A DNA stretch of 64,000 bases from Streptomyces sp. NRRL S-118 (GTDB lineage: Bacteria; Actinomycetota; Actinomycetes; Streptomycetales; Streptomycetaceae): positions 117,090 to 181,089 of the forward strand of contig NZ_KL591008.1 of the NCBI RefSeq assembly GCF_000716335.1. The letters run 5' to 3'. Below are positions 53,785-63,187 of this stretch, piece after piece (positions within the stretch are counted from its first letter, which is position 1; each line of letters opens with the position of its first letter). The notes under the pieces are model-generated. The model made no database searches and had not been told where the DNA came from. It saw nothing but the letters and a program-made list of their open reading frames with translations. The position numbers and the translations under genes are program-made.

Positions 53785-54852
53785 ATGTCCCGCACGGCCA
53801 GGAACGCGGCGCGCGACGCCGACCCGGAGCTCTCCCACCGACTCAGCAGACGCGGCATGCTCGGCGTCGCCGCGGGCGCCACCGCCTCGGCCCTCCTCGG
53901 CGTCACGGCCGCCGCCACTCCCGCCACCGCCACGCCCGCCACCGCGGGAGCCGGCAGCCCGGGCCGCGGCCGCCCCGTCCTGCCCCCCGGCCGCCTCGGC
54001 ATCCAGCTCTACTCCCTGCGCGACAAGGTCTCCACGCTCGGCTTCGCCACGGTCTTCGAGGAACTCCGGCGCCATGGCTACGACGAGGTCGAGTACGCCG
54101 GCTACACCCAGGGATCGGCGGGCCCCATCACGCTCGCCCGGCTCAAGCGCCTCACCCGCGACCACGGCCTGCGCGCCATCGGCAGTCACGTCGGCTACTA
54201 CTCCTCCGATCCCAAGGCGTACACCTTCGCGCAGAACCTCACCCAGGTCCTCGACGACGCCCAGGCCCTCGGCCTGCGGCACATCGGCACCGCGTCCGGC
54301 CCCTGGCGCTACGGCGCGACCGTCGACGGCTGGAAGCGCTGCGCCGAGGAGTTCAACCACTACGGCGCCGAGGCGAAGAAGCGCGGCATGAAGTTCTACC
54401 AGCACAACCACGCCGAGGAGTTCTCCTTCGCCACCGACCGCCCGGACGTCCGCCTCTACGACGTCCTGCTCGCCGAGACCGACCCCGACCTCGTCCACCT
54501 GGAGATGGACATCTACTGGGCGTACGTCGGCACGTTCCGTTTCGGCAAGCGCGCCGACGGCACCCCCGCACCCTTCGACCCGCTCGACTACGTCCTGAAG
54601 CAGCCCGACCGGTACCCGCTGTTCCACGTCAAGGACGGGGAGCGAGACGACTCCGCCCGCGACGGCTACCGGATGGTCGACGTCGGGGACGGAGACATCG
54701 ACTACCGGCGGTTCATCTCGGCGGTCAACCGCACCCACGGCGGCCGCCGCGACCACCACTGGCAGGCCGAGCACGACAACCCGGCCGAGTCCTTCACCTT
54801 CGCCCGCAAGGCCGGCGCCCACCTCCGCGCCCTCCGGGAGGGGGACTGCTGA
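53785..54852 (+). CDS. Exported sugar phosphate isomerase/epimerase-like TIM barrel (Tat signal)
   Basis: 355 residues. The N-terminus HRLSRRGMLGVAAGATASAL is a twin-arginine signal with an Ala-rich cleavage region, so it acts outside the membrane, folded with metal. The core has GRLGIQLYSLRDKVSTLGFA, KFYQHNHAEEF, VHLEMDIYWAYVG, LFHVKDGERDD and DHHWQAEHDN, giving Glu, Asp, His and Glu metal ligands as in 3-keto-sugar-processing TIM barrels. It follows eboF on the same strand and links the Ebo cluster to extracytoplasmic chemistry. Confidence 0.9.
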   Translation: MSRTARNAARDADPELSHRLSRRGMLGVAAGATASALLGVTAAATPATATPATAGAGSPGRGRPVLPPGRLGIQLYSLRDKVSTLGFATVFEELRRHGYDEVEYAGYTQGSAGPITLARLKRLTRDHGLRAIGSHVGYYSSDPKAYTFAQNLTQVLDDAQALGLRHIGTASGPWRYGATVDGWKRCAEEFNHYGAEAKKRGMKFYQHNHAEEFSFATDRPDVRLYDVLLAETDPDLVHLEMDIYWAYVGTFRFGKRADGTPAPFDPLDYVLKQPDRYPLFHVKDGERDDSARDGYRMVDVGDGDIDYRRFISAVNRTHGGRRDHHWQAEHDNPAESFTFARKAGAHLRALREGDC

Positions 54853-55041
54853 CACCCGCCCGGCGCCCGGTCTCCGCCCTTCGGTGGCAAGAGGCCGGGC
54901 GTCCGCACTTCCCCACAAACTTTCCGCTACCGACCAGTAGAGGGAATGTGGCCCTCCGTCCATCATTGAGCGCGAGCATGCCAAAGCCGTGGCCCCGAGG
55001 CCCGGCTGCCTGAGTACTCCCCGACACCCAGGAGACCCCCC

Positions 55042-55790
<749 letters not shown>

Positions 55791-55796
55791 CGCGGC

Positions 55797-55842
55797 GGGG
55801 GCCGCGGCACCGGGACCTCCCGGCTCCGGTGCCGCGGCCCCC
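55797..55842. terminator. Strong hairpin terminator after the acid phosphatase gene
   Basis: Perfect 17-bp stem (55797-55813 with 55826-55842), loop 12 bases (GACCTCCCGGCT). No U-tract, typical of high-GC actinobacteria. Confidence 0.8.
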
Positions 55843-56462
55843 GCCTCTGCCCCGCGGCCACCCCGACCCCCGGCCCCTGACCCGCAGCCCACCCCGGCCC
55901 AGCCACCCGGCCCAGGCTCTCCGGGCCCCCGGCCCCGCAGCCGGGGCCACCCCTGCCCCCGGCCCGTGGACAGCAGCCCACCGTCGGCCGCCGTGCCTCG
56001 GTGCCGTCACCACGCAGGGCCCCGGTTTTCGGCTTGGTCGAACACGATGGCGGAGTGTCCGCGCGGCACGCGCACCGGCACCGTGACGGGCTGCACCTCC
56101 CGCTGACCGCGCGGCGCTCCCGATCGGCACCGCCACCGACGCGCTCACCGGGCACCGGGGACTGCTCGCGATGCTCCTCGTGGGGAACGGCTGCGCGGCG
56201 CGGGCGGGCGCTCCCGCTCCGCCGCCGGGCACGGTGACCTTCGCTTTTCCGGCAAAACATGAACACCGTACGGTCCGTCCTCACGCTCCGCCCCGGCCCG
56301 GTGACGGCCCGCGTGCGCCGTCGGCACGGCCGGCGCCCGGAACGTCCCGGCGAGCCGCGCCGGCCCCCTGACCACGGGATATGCGGGTGAGGGGCACCTC
56401 GAACCCCTGGTAGAGTTATCCATGTCGCCGCGGGGAACGCCCCGCGAAGCGGCAGACACCTT
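55843..56462. other. 620-bp gap before the tRNA gene
   Basis: No coding sequence recognised. Translations on either strand are Pro/Arg/Gly-rich and resemble no family. TAGAGT at 56411-56416, about 50 bp before the tRNA, is a plausible -10 box of the tRNA promoter. Confidence 0.4.
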
Positions 56463-56550
56463 GTCCGGGTGGCGGAATGGCAGACGCGCTAGCTTGAGGT
56501 GCTAGTGCCCTTTATCGGGCGTGGGGGTTCAAGTCCCCCCTCGGACACCA
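56463..56550 (+). tRNA. tRNA-Leu, anticodon GAG
   Basis: Complete 88-nt gene including the encoded CCA end. Acceptor stem GTCCGGG pairs with CTCGGAC; the D-arm is GGCGGAATGGCAGAC; anticodon stem CTAGC/GCTAG encloses loop TTGAGGT, anticodon GAG, which reads CTC (and CTT). A long variable arm (about 56506-56520) is typical of class II tRNA-Leu. The T-arm loop is GTTCAAGTC. A strong hairpin follows directly. Confidence 0.97.
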
Positions 56551-56552
56551 CC

Positions 56553-56586
56553 AAGCGCCGGTCGGGAGCGATCCCGACCGGCGCTT
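56553..56586. terminator. Terminator of the tRNA-Leu gene
   Basis: Perfect 15-bp stem (AAGCGCCGGTCGGGA with its complement) around a 4-base loop GCGA, beginning three bases after the tRNA 3' end. Confidence 0.85.
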
Positions 56587-56712
56587 CGCGTTGCTGTCGC
56601 CATGTCACCCGGTACCCCACCCTGTGCCCGGACCCGTCCTCGAAAGATCTGGCCGGCAGCCGCCGCGTGCGGGGTGGGGTCCTCACGCCCGGCGGCTTCC
56701 TGTCGTACGGGA

Positions 56713-56949
56713 CTACCAGCGTGCGCCGATGACGCTGCCCTCGTAGAAGTCGCCGCTGAAGACGCGGTCACCGCTGTCGTGCTCCAGGCCGTGGAAGCTG
56801 CCGCCGCTCCAGTCGGCGCCGAAGAATTCGGCCTGGCAGGTCTTGTCGCATCCGCTCTCGTCGTTGGTTCCGTGCGCGGCGGCGGGGACCGTGCCGAGTG
56901 CTGTGGCGGCGGCGACGAGAGCCGCGCAGACGAGGGCCTTCTTGAGCAT
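56713..56949 (-). CDS. Small secreted protein
   Basis: 78 residues: signal peptide MLKKALVCAALVAAATALGT with a cleavage site near PAAAHG, and a mature part of about 53 residues, acidic and Gly-rich, with two cysteines (GCDKTCQAEFFG) likely to form a disulfide, ending YEGSVIGARW. No family recognised. It lies 125 bp after the end of the peptide-export operon on the same strand, so it could be an accessory or an unrelated secreted protein. ATG at 56949 follows an AGGA site in the transcript. Confidence 0.75.
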   Translation of the reverse strand: MLKKALVCAALVAAATALGTVPAAAHGTNDESGCDKTCQAEFFGADWSGGSFHGLEHDSGDRVFSGDFYEGSVIGARW

Positions 56950-57074
56950 GTGTTCCTCCGGATCGCAGGATCCGCACCGGTTCTTCCGGGCGGGATTCGG
57001 AGACAGGGGTTCCCTTCGGCCTTCACTTCCGTGCGCGCGGCGGGCGGAAGCCCACCCTTTCGAGGGCCGACCGG

Positions 57075-60074
57075 TCAGCTCATCTGACGGTATACCAATT
57101 CACGCAAATGGCTGCCGGGGGTGGCCAGCAAGGTGGCCGGCGGGCCTTGCTCGACGATGCGGCCGGCCGACATCACGATGACCCGGTCGGCGTCCATCAC
57201 CGTCGACAGCCGGTGGGCGATGACCAGGCGGGTGGCGTTGAGGCGGCGCGTGGAGTCGATGACGATGCGCTGCGTCTCGTTGTCCAGCGCACTGGTCGCC
57301 TCGTCGAGGAACAGGATCCGTGGGCGGCGGATCAGTGCCTGGGCGATCATCAGGCGCTGGCGCTGGCCGCCCGAGATCGCGCCGCCGCCGGCGATCATGG
57401 TGTGCAGACCCATCGGCATGCGCCGGATGTCCTCCGCCAGGCCCGCCATCTCCGCGGCGGCCCAGACCTCCTCCTGAGGGAAGGTCTCCGCCCCGCAGAT
57501 GCAGTCCAGGATCGAGCCGGTCAGCGGCTGCGCGTTCTGCAGCACGACACCGCACTGGCGGCGCACCGCCGCCTGGTCGAGGGCGGCGAGATCCTGGCCG
57601 TCGTAGAGGACGCTGCCGGAGGCGGGCTTCTCGAAGCCGATGAGCAGGCGCAGCAGGGTGGACTTGCCGCAGCCGCTCGGCCCCACGACCGCCACGAACT
57701 CGCCCGGCCGGATGTCGAGCGAGACGTCGTCGAGGACGAGCGGCGAGTCGTCGGCGTACCGGAAGGACAGCCGGCGCGCCTCGATGGCGCCGGACAGGGC
57801 ACCGGGCTGGGCCGTGGAGCCGCGCACCTCGGGCGCCTCGTCCAGGACCGGCTTGATCTGTTCGAACAGGGGCAGCGCGGCCGCCGCCGAGACCAGTGCC
57901 CCGGTCAGCTGCGTCACCGACGTCAGCAGCATCGTCACCGATGTGCTGAACGTCAGGAACGCGCCCGCCGACATCGAGCCCCGCGCGGGACCCGCCAGCA
58001 GCATGAACATGATGAGCGAGCAGAGCGGCAGGTACACCGCGTCCAGCACGGTGGTGATGTTCCGGATCCGGCCGGCCCGCTGCTGCAGCTCGCGCGAGCG
58101 CGCGAACTCCCGGGCCCACGCCGCGTACGCGAAGCTCTCCGCCGCCGCCACGCGCAGCTTCGGCAGGCCCCGCAGCGTCTGGAACGCCTGGTTGGCGAGC
58201 TTGTTCGTGAGCTCGACCAGCCGCCGCTGCCAGCGCACCTGCCACAGTCCCAGGCCGAGGAAGACCGCCCCGATGACCAGCAGCATGGCGATCGCCGCCA
58301 GCGCCAGCGGAACGCTGTAGCACAGCAGCAGCACGAGGTTCACCGCGCCGATCGTCGCTGCCTGCACGGCCACCGGGCCCACCCCGGTCATCACCCGGCG
58401 GATCGCGCCGATGCCCAGGGCCGCGCTCGCCAGCTCCCCGGTGGAGCGCTCGGTGAAGAAGCGCGCCGGCAGCCGCAGCAGCCTGTCCCACACGGCCGGC
58501 TGGAGCACGCTCTCGATGCGCCCCTCCATCCGCAGCAGCGTGAGGTTCTGCATCAGCATGAACGCCGCGGCCACGACACCGGTGACCATGACGGCCAGGG
58601 ACACCTGCACGATCAGGCTCGTCTCCGCCGCCGGTACGTACGCACCGAGGACCTGCCCGGTCGCGACGGGCACCAGCGCGCCGAGGCAGACCGTCACCAG
58701 GCCGGCCAGGACGAGGCGGCGGACGTCGCCGGCCGTGCCGCGCATGCCGAACCGCAGCAGTCCCCAGGCGGACAGCGGCCGTTCGGGCAGCGGGCGGTAG
58801 AACATCACGCCCCGCGGCTCCAGTTCCGCTGCCTTCTCCGCGTCGAGGCGGATCCGCAGCCCGGAGGCGGGGTTCACCGCCTCGTACCGGCCCCGCCGCC
58901 ACAGCAGGGCCACCGGCGCCCCCGACCTGGCCCAGTGGCCGACGAGCGGCCCGCAGTCGGTGCGCCACCAGCGCCCGTCGAGCCGGACCGCGCGCGTGCG
59001 GACCCGTGACGTGACGGCGATGCGCTCCACCGGGCCGGTGCGCTCGTCGGCCGCCGGGCCGTTCCTCACCGGCTCCACCAGCGTGACCCCGGCCGCCCGC
59101 GCCACCCGCCGGCACACGGCGAACGTGGCGTCGTCCCCCGTGGTCCCACCGCCGCCGGTCCTGCGCCCCGCCTGGTCCGGGCCGCCGATGGACGCCAGCA
59201 GCGCCTGGTCGGCCCGGGCACGGACGGCCTCGCCCGCCTTGATGCCGGCGGCGGCCCGGTCCTCGTGCGCCCGCTCCGCCCGCTCGATCCAGCGGTCGAC
59301 CGCCGACAGCAGCCGGTACTGCTGGTTGACCATCCGCTGCCACAGCGCACCGTCCACCAGCAGGTCGGCCGCCGCGTCGGCGCTCCAGTCGGCGCCGTAC
59401 CGGACGCTGCCCGGCGGGACCGGCATCCACAGCATGTCGTCGGCGATCTCCGCCGGTGTCCCGTCGTCCGAGGCACGCCCGTCGAGCGGCGCCTCGAACA
59501 GCACGCCGAGGCTGCGCGCCGTACCGAGCGCGAAGGCGTGCTCCAGCGGGCCGGCCCCGGCGCCGGGGGAGTACGCGTCGTACCCGGAGTAGGCGTCGTA
59601 ACCGGCGTACGCGTCGTGGCCGTCGTACGGGGGGTGCGCGGCGTACGGGGAGTACCCGGCGTGCGAACCGTGGGAGCCGTACCCGTCGTACGGGGCCGGA
59701 CCGCTCTGCGCGCCGTACGGGGGGTACCCGCCGTACCCGTCGGGCGTCCCGCCCGCGTCCGTGGCGCCGTACAGCTCCCGCAGGGCGATCCGGCGCAGCG
59801 CGCAGTCCTGGGCGGGCCGGCCCACCAGGGTGTGCTGCGGGCCCTCCACCGGGCCCAGCAGAAGGCTGCCCGCCTCGAGACGCCCGAGGAAGTGCCAGTT
59901 GCCCTGCCGCGCCGCGTCGACCGCGAACAGGTCCAGTTCGCCGCCGGTGATCAGCCACAGGACGTGCGGTCCCTCCAGGGGCACGCTGCGCAGTCCGGTG
60001 CAGTCGACGGGTGTGCCGAGACCGCCGAGGGCGTGGACGACGGGGTCGTGACGGGTCACGGGGGGAAGGGACAC
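57075..60074 (-). CDS. NHLP-type peptide export ABC transporter, permease/ATPase subunit
   Basis: 999 residues. N-terminal ~230 residues include a cyclic-nucleotide-binding-like (cupin) sensor (VPLEGPHVLWLITGGELDLF), then a Tyr/Gly/Pro-rich insertion (residues ~125-175: YGGYPPYG, YAGYDAYSGYDAYS), then the exporter: six membrane helices and an ATPase with GPSGCGKSTLLRLL, ISGGQRQRLMIAQAL and RILFLDEATSALD. It lacks the C39 peptidase domain, as usual for the second subunit of NHLP-type systems. The GTG at 60074 is 1 bp after the stop of the peptidase/ABC gene. Confidence 0.9.
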   Translation of the reverse strand: MSLPPVTRHDPVVHALGGLGTPVDCTGLRSVPLEGPHVLWLITGGELDLFAVDAARQGNWHFLGRLEAGSLLLGPVEGPQHTLVGRPAQDCALRRIALRELYGATDAGGTPDGYGGYPPYGAQSGPAPYDGYGSHGSHAGYSPYAAHPPYDGHDAYAGYDAYSGYDAYSPGAGAGPLEHAFALGTARSLGVLFEAPLDGRASDDGTPAEIADDMLWMPVPPGSVRYGADWSADAAADLLVDGALWQRMVNQQYRLLSAVDRWIERAERAHEDRAAAGIKAGEAVRARADQALLASIGGPDQAGRRTGGGGTTGDDATFAVCRRVARAAGVTLVEPVRNGPAADERTGPVERIAVTSRVRTRAVRLDGRWWRTDCGPLVGHWARSGAPVALLWRRGRYEAVNPASGLRIRLDAEKAAELEPRGVMFYRPLPERPLSAWGLLRFGMRGTAGDVRRLVLAGLVTVCLGALVPVATGQVLGAYVPAAETSLIVQVSLAVMVTGVVAAAFMLMQNLTLLRMEGRIESVLQPAVWDRLLRLPARFFTERSTGELASAALGIGAIRRVMTGVGPVAVQAATIGAVNLVLLLCYSVPLALAAIAMLLVIGAVFLGLGLWQVRWQRRLVELTNKLANQAFQTLRGLPKLRVAAAESFAYAAWAREFARSRELQQRAGRIRNITTVLDAVYLPLCSLIMFMLLAGPARGSMSAGAFLTFSTSVTMLLTSVTQLTGALVSAAAALPLFEQIKPVLDEAPEVRGSTAQPGALSGAIEARRLSFRYADDSPLVLDDVSLDIRPGEFVAVVGPSGCGKSTLLRLLIGFEKPASGSVLYDGQDLAALDQAAVRRQCGVVLQNAQPLTGSILDCICGAETFPQEEVWAAAEMAGLAEDIRRMPMGLHTMIAGGGAISGGQRQRLMIAQALIRRPRILFLDEATSALDNETQRIVIDSTRRLNATRLVIAHRLSTVMDADRVIVMSAGRIVEQGPPATLLATPGSHLRELVYRQMS

Positions 60075-60075
60075 G

Positions 60076-62283
60076 TCAGCGCTCCCGTACCAGCTCGGCG
60101 TACGCGCCCGCGGCAGCGACGAGCTCCTCGTGGCGCCCGCGCTCGACGACCTTGCCGTGGTCCAGGACCACGATCTCGTCGCTGTCGCGCACCGTGGACA
60201 GCCGGTGGGCGATCACGACGCACGCGCAGCCGCGCCGCCGCAGGTTGTCGATGATGACCTGCTCGGTCTGCGCGTCCAGGGCGCTTGTCACCTCGTCGAG
60301 AACGAGCACCGACGGGCGCCGCACCAGCGCCCGCGCGATCTCCAGCCGCTGCCGCTGCCCGCCGGAGAAGTTGCGGCCGTCCTGCTCGACCCGGCTGTGG
60401 ATGCCCTCCGGCCGGCGCGCGATCACGTCGTCGTACAGAGCGGCGTCCCGCAGCGCGGCGACGACGGCCTCGTCCGGTATGGACGGGTCCCACAGGGCGA
60501 CGTTGTCGCGGACCGTGCCCTCGAAGAGGAAGACGTCCTGGTCGACGAAGGAGACGGAGGCGGCGAGCGCGCCGCGCGGGATGTCCTCCAGGCGCTGCCC
60601 GTCGATGCGGATGACGCCCTCCCAGGGTGTGTACAGGCCGGATATCAGGCGCGAGACGGTGGACTTCCCGCTGCCCGACCCGCCGACGAGCGCCACCTGC
60701 TGGCCGGGCCCGACACGCAGCGAGAAGCCGGTCAGCAGGGGCGCGTCCAGCGGGCTGTAGCCGAAGGTGATGTTCTCCAGCTCCACGTGTCCTGTCAGAC
60801 GGCGCGTACTGGTGTCCGGCGTCACGCGCCCGTACAGGGCGTCGGCGGGGAAGTTCTCCACGTCCTTCAGCCGGGCCACGTCGGCCGCGAAGTCCTGGAT
60901 GCGGCCCGCGACCCCGTTGAGCCGGGTGATGGGCGCGGTGAAGCGGGTCACCAGCGCCTGGAAGGCGACGAGCAGACCGATGGAGAGGTGGCCCTCCACC
61001 GCCCGCAGTCCGCCGATCCAGAGGATGAGCGCGCTGTTGAGCGTCGCGAGCGCGGGCGCGACGACGGCCAGGGCGGCACTGGGCACGCCGAGCCGTTGCT
61101 GCACCTCCAGGGTGATGGCGTGCTGCCCGGCCCAGCGCCGGAAGTAGCCGTCCTCACCTCCGGTGGCCTTCATGGTCTCGATGAGCTGGAGCCCGGTGTA
61201 CGAGGTGTTCGTCAGCCGCGCGCTGTCGGCGCGGAGCTTCTGGGTGTGGGTGGCGCGCAAGCGGATGACGATCCGCATGGCCACCACGTTGAGCAGGGCG
61301 ATCCCCACGCCCACCACGGTCAGCTGGGGGTCGTACGTCCACAGCAGCAGCGCGTAGAGGACGACGACGACACCGTCCACCCCCGCGGCGGCCAGGTCGC
61401 GCGCCAGCGTCTCGGCGACCGCGTCGTTCGACTGGAGCCGCTGCACCAGATCCGCCGGGCTGCGCTGGGCGAAGAACGTGACCGGCAGCCGCATCAGGTG
61501 CCGCAGGAAACGGGCGCCGCCCAGCGTGGAGGAGATGATCCGCCCGCGCAGCAGGTTGGCCTGTTGCAGGCCGGTCAGGACGGCGGTCAGCACCACCATC
61601 GCGGCCATGGAGGCGAACAGCGGCGCCAGGACGGACGTCTGTGCACCGATCAGAAACATGTCGATGTACGTACGGCTCAGCGCGGGCACAGCCGCCCCGA
61701 CCGCCACGAGCAGTAGGCTCGCCAGCAGCGCCGCCAGCAGGGTGCCCGTCGTGCCGCGCAGCCGCGCGGGCACGGCGCGCAGCACGCCCGGCCTGCGTCC
61801 GCCGCGCCGGAAGGAGTCCCCCGGTTCGAAGACCAGGGCGACCCCGGTGAAGCTGGTGTCGAAGTCCTCCGCCGGTACGAAGCGACGGCCCTTGCCCGGG
61901 TCGTTGACGTGCACGCCCCGCCGGCCGAACCGGCGCCCCATGCCGTCGTACACGACGTAGTGGTTGAACTCCCAGAACAGGATGGCCGGCGCCTGTACCC
62001 CGGCGAGCGCCGCGGGCTCCATCTGCATGCCCTTGGCCTGCAGACCGTAACCACGGGCCGCCTTCAGCACGTTGCTGGCCCGGGAGCCGTCCCGCGAGAC
62101 GCCGCACGCGATGCGCAGCTCCTCCAGCGGCACGTGCCGCCCGTAGTGGGCGAGCACCATGGCGAGGCAGGCGGCGCCGCACTCCACGGCCTCCATCTGC
62201 AGGACGGTGGGGGTACGGACGGCCTTGCGCTTCTTCACCTCGGGTGCGGGCCGGGCGCGGCGGCGGCCGGCGGGCGCGCTCAC
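60076..62283 (-). CDS. C39 peptidase/ABC transporter for double-glycine leader peptides (NHLP type)
   Basis: 735 residues. Residues ~20-150 are a C39 bacteriocin-processing peptidase: Gln29 and Cys35 in QMEAVECGAACLAM, His108 in FNHYVVYDG, Asp128 in NDPGKGRR. Membrane domain ~160-460; ATPase with GGSGSGKSTVSRLI, FSGGQRQRLEIARAL and VLVLDEVTSALD. It cuts leaders after Gly-Gly and exports the core peptide. The GTG start at 62283 overlaps the HlyD stop (GTGA). The precursor encoded upstream ends its leader in Gly-Gly, the expected substrate. Confidence 0.95.
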   Translation of the reverse strand: MSAPAGRRRARPAPEVKKRKAVRTPTVLQMEAVECGAACLAMVLAHYGRHVPLEELRIACGVSRDGSRASNVLKAARGYGLQAKGMQMEPAALAGVQAPAILFWEFNHYVVYDGMGRRFGRRGVHVNDPGKGRRFVPAEDFDTSFTGVALVFEPGDSFRRGGRRPGVLRAVPARLRGTTGTLLAALLASLLLVAVGAAVPALSRTYIDMFLIGAQTSVLAPLFASMAAMVVLTAVLTGLQQANLLRGRIISSTLGGARFLRHLMRLPVTFFAQRSPADLVQRLQSNDAVAETLARDLAAAGVDGVVVVLYALLLWTYDPQLTVVGVGIALLNVVAMRIVIRLRATHTQKLRADSARLTNTSYTGLQLIETMKATGGEDGYFRRWAGQHAITLEVQQRLGVPSAALAVVAPALATLNSALILWIGGLRAVEGHLSIGLLVAFQALVTRFTAPITRLNGVAGRIQDFAADVARLKDVENFPADALYGRVTPDTSTRRLTGHVELENITFGYSPLDAPLLTGFSLRVGPGQQVALVGGSGSGKSTVSRLISGLYTPWEGVIRIDGQRLEDIPRGALAASVSFVDQDVFLFEGTVRDNVALWDPSIPDEAVVAALRDAALYDDVIARRPEGIHSRVEQDGRNFSGGQRQRLEIARALVRRPSVLVLDEVTSALDAQTEQVIIDNLRRRGCACVVIAHRLSTVRDSDEIVVLDHGKVVERGRHEELVAAAGAYAELVRER

Positions 62284-63086
62284 GGCAGGAGCCAATCGAT
62301 CGGGTGCTGCTCGGCGAGGTGGACGGAGCCGGTGGTGAGGGTCATGGTGTCGAGGGCGTACGGCGGGCCGTCGGAGGTCGACCACGCGTATCCGGTCCGG
62401 GTCGACGAGGACCGCTCCAGGCGGACGAGGACCGCCACCGGCGGTCCCTGCCGCGAGAACTGCTCGCCGAGCTGGCTGTTGCCGAGGAACGCGGTGATCC
62501 GCTGGCGCGTCTGGGCCGTCCGCCCGACCGCCTTCACCCGGCCGCGCAGCACGCCGTACTCCTGTGCCGGCACCGACTGCACGGTGAGGTCCACGGCGGC
62601 ACCGACGGGCACGGACGCGCCGCGGTCGGCGGGCACGTACAGGACGGCCAGCAGCGGGTCGTCCTGTGCGCGGGCCCGTTCCACGGCCGCCACGTCGGCG
62701 CCCGTCGTGACGACGGAGCCGATGGCGGCGACGAGGGTGGTCAGCCGGCCGGCGGCGATGGTGCGGACGACGGCGGGACCCTCGGGGGTCCGGACCTTCA
62801 CCAGCGGTGCGTCGGCGGGGAGGTGGTCGCCCTCCTCGGCGAGGACGTCGGTGACCTGGCCCGAGACGGGGCTCTGCAGGACGTAACTGCCCTGGGCGTG
62901 GGTGAGGATGCCGGGTGCGGAGAGGGTGGAGGAGACGGTGCCGGTCACCGCCCAGACGGTGGCGGCGAGCATGGCCACCACGGTGACGGTCAGGACGAGC
63001 AGGCCCTGCGGCCGCGCGAAGCGCACCGGCAGGTCTATTTCCTCCGGGGATTGCAGCTTGGAAAGGGCCTTTTGGCGGAACTGCAC
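62280..63086 (-). CDS. HlyD-like membrane fusion/adaptor protein of the peptide exporter
   Basis: 268 residues. One N-terminal membrane helix (GLLVLTVTVVAMLAATVWAV), then a biotinyl-lipoyl-like hairpin (GSYVLQSPVSGQVTDVLAEE) and a barrel region (LLAVLYVPADRGASVPVGA). This is the adaptor protein of NHLP-type export systems. GTG at 63086 with GGGAAGAG upstream. It lies 98 bp after the precursor gene with a strong hairpin in between, and overlaps the peptidase/ABC gene. Confidence 0.9.
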   Translation of the reverse strand: MQFRQKALSKLQSPEEIDLPVRFARPQGLLVLTVTVVAMLAATVWAVTGTVSSTLSAPGILTHAQGSYVLQSPVSGQVTDVLAEEGDHLPADAPLVKVRTPEGPAVVRTIAAGRLTTLVAAIGSVVTTGADVAAVERARAQDDPLLAVLYVPADRGASVPVGAAVDLTVQSVPAQEYGVLRGRVKAVGRTAQTRQRITAFLGNSQLGEQFSRQGPPVAVLVRLERSSSTRTGYAWSTSDGPPYALDTMTLTTGSVHLAEQHPIDWLLP

Positions 63087-63143
63087 GTAACTCTTCCCTC
63101 GACTGCACAAGTCCGGTGGGGAAAACGAACGGTGAAAACGAGA

Positions 63144-63179
63144 GGTGAGCCCCGGAACAGGAATGTTCCGGGGCTCACC
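63144..63179 (-). terminator. Hairpin between precursor peptide and exporter genes
   Basis: Perfect 16-bp stem (GGTGAGCCCCGGAACA with its complement) and a 4-base loop, eight bases after the precursor stop codon. It would stop most transcripts after the peptide gene and protect its message, giving much more peptide than exporter. This is the usual solution in bacteriocin operons. Confidence 0.8.
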
Positions 63180-63187
63180 GGGCCGTC

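Noticed and set aside
56463..56586. tRNA-Leu 3' end as integration site of a mobile island
   Set aside because: No second copy of the tRNA 3' end and no integrase gene are found downstream in the window.
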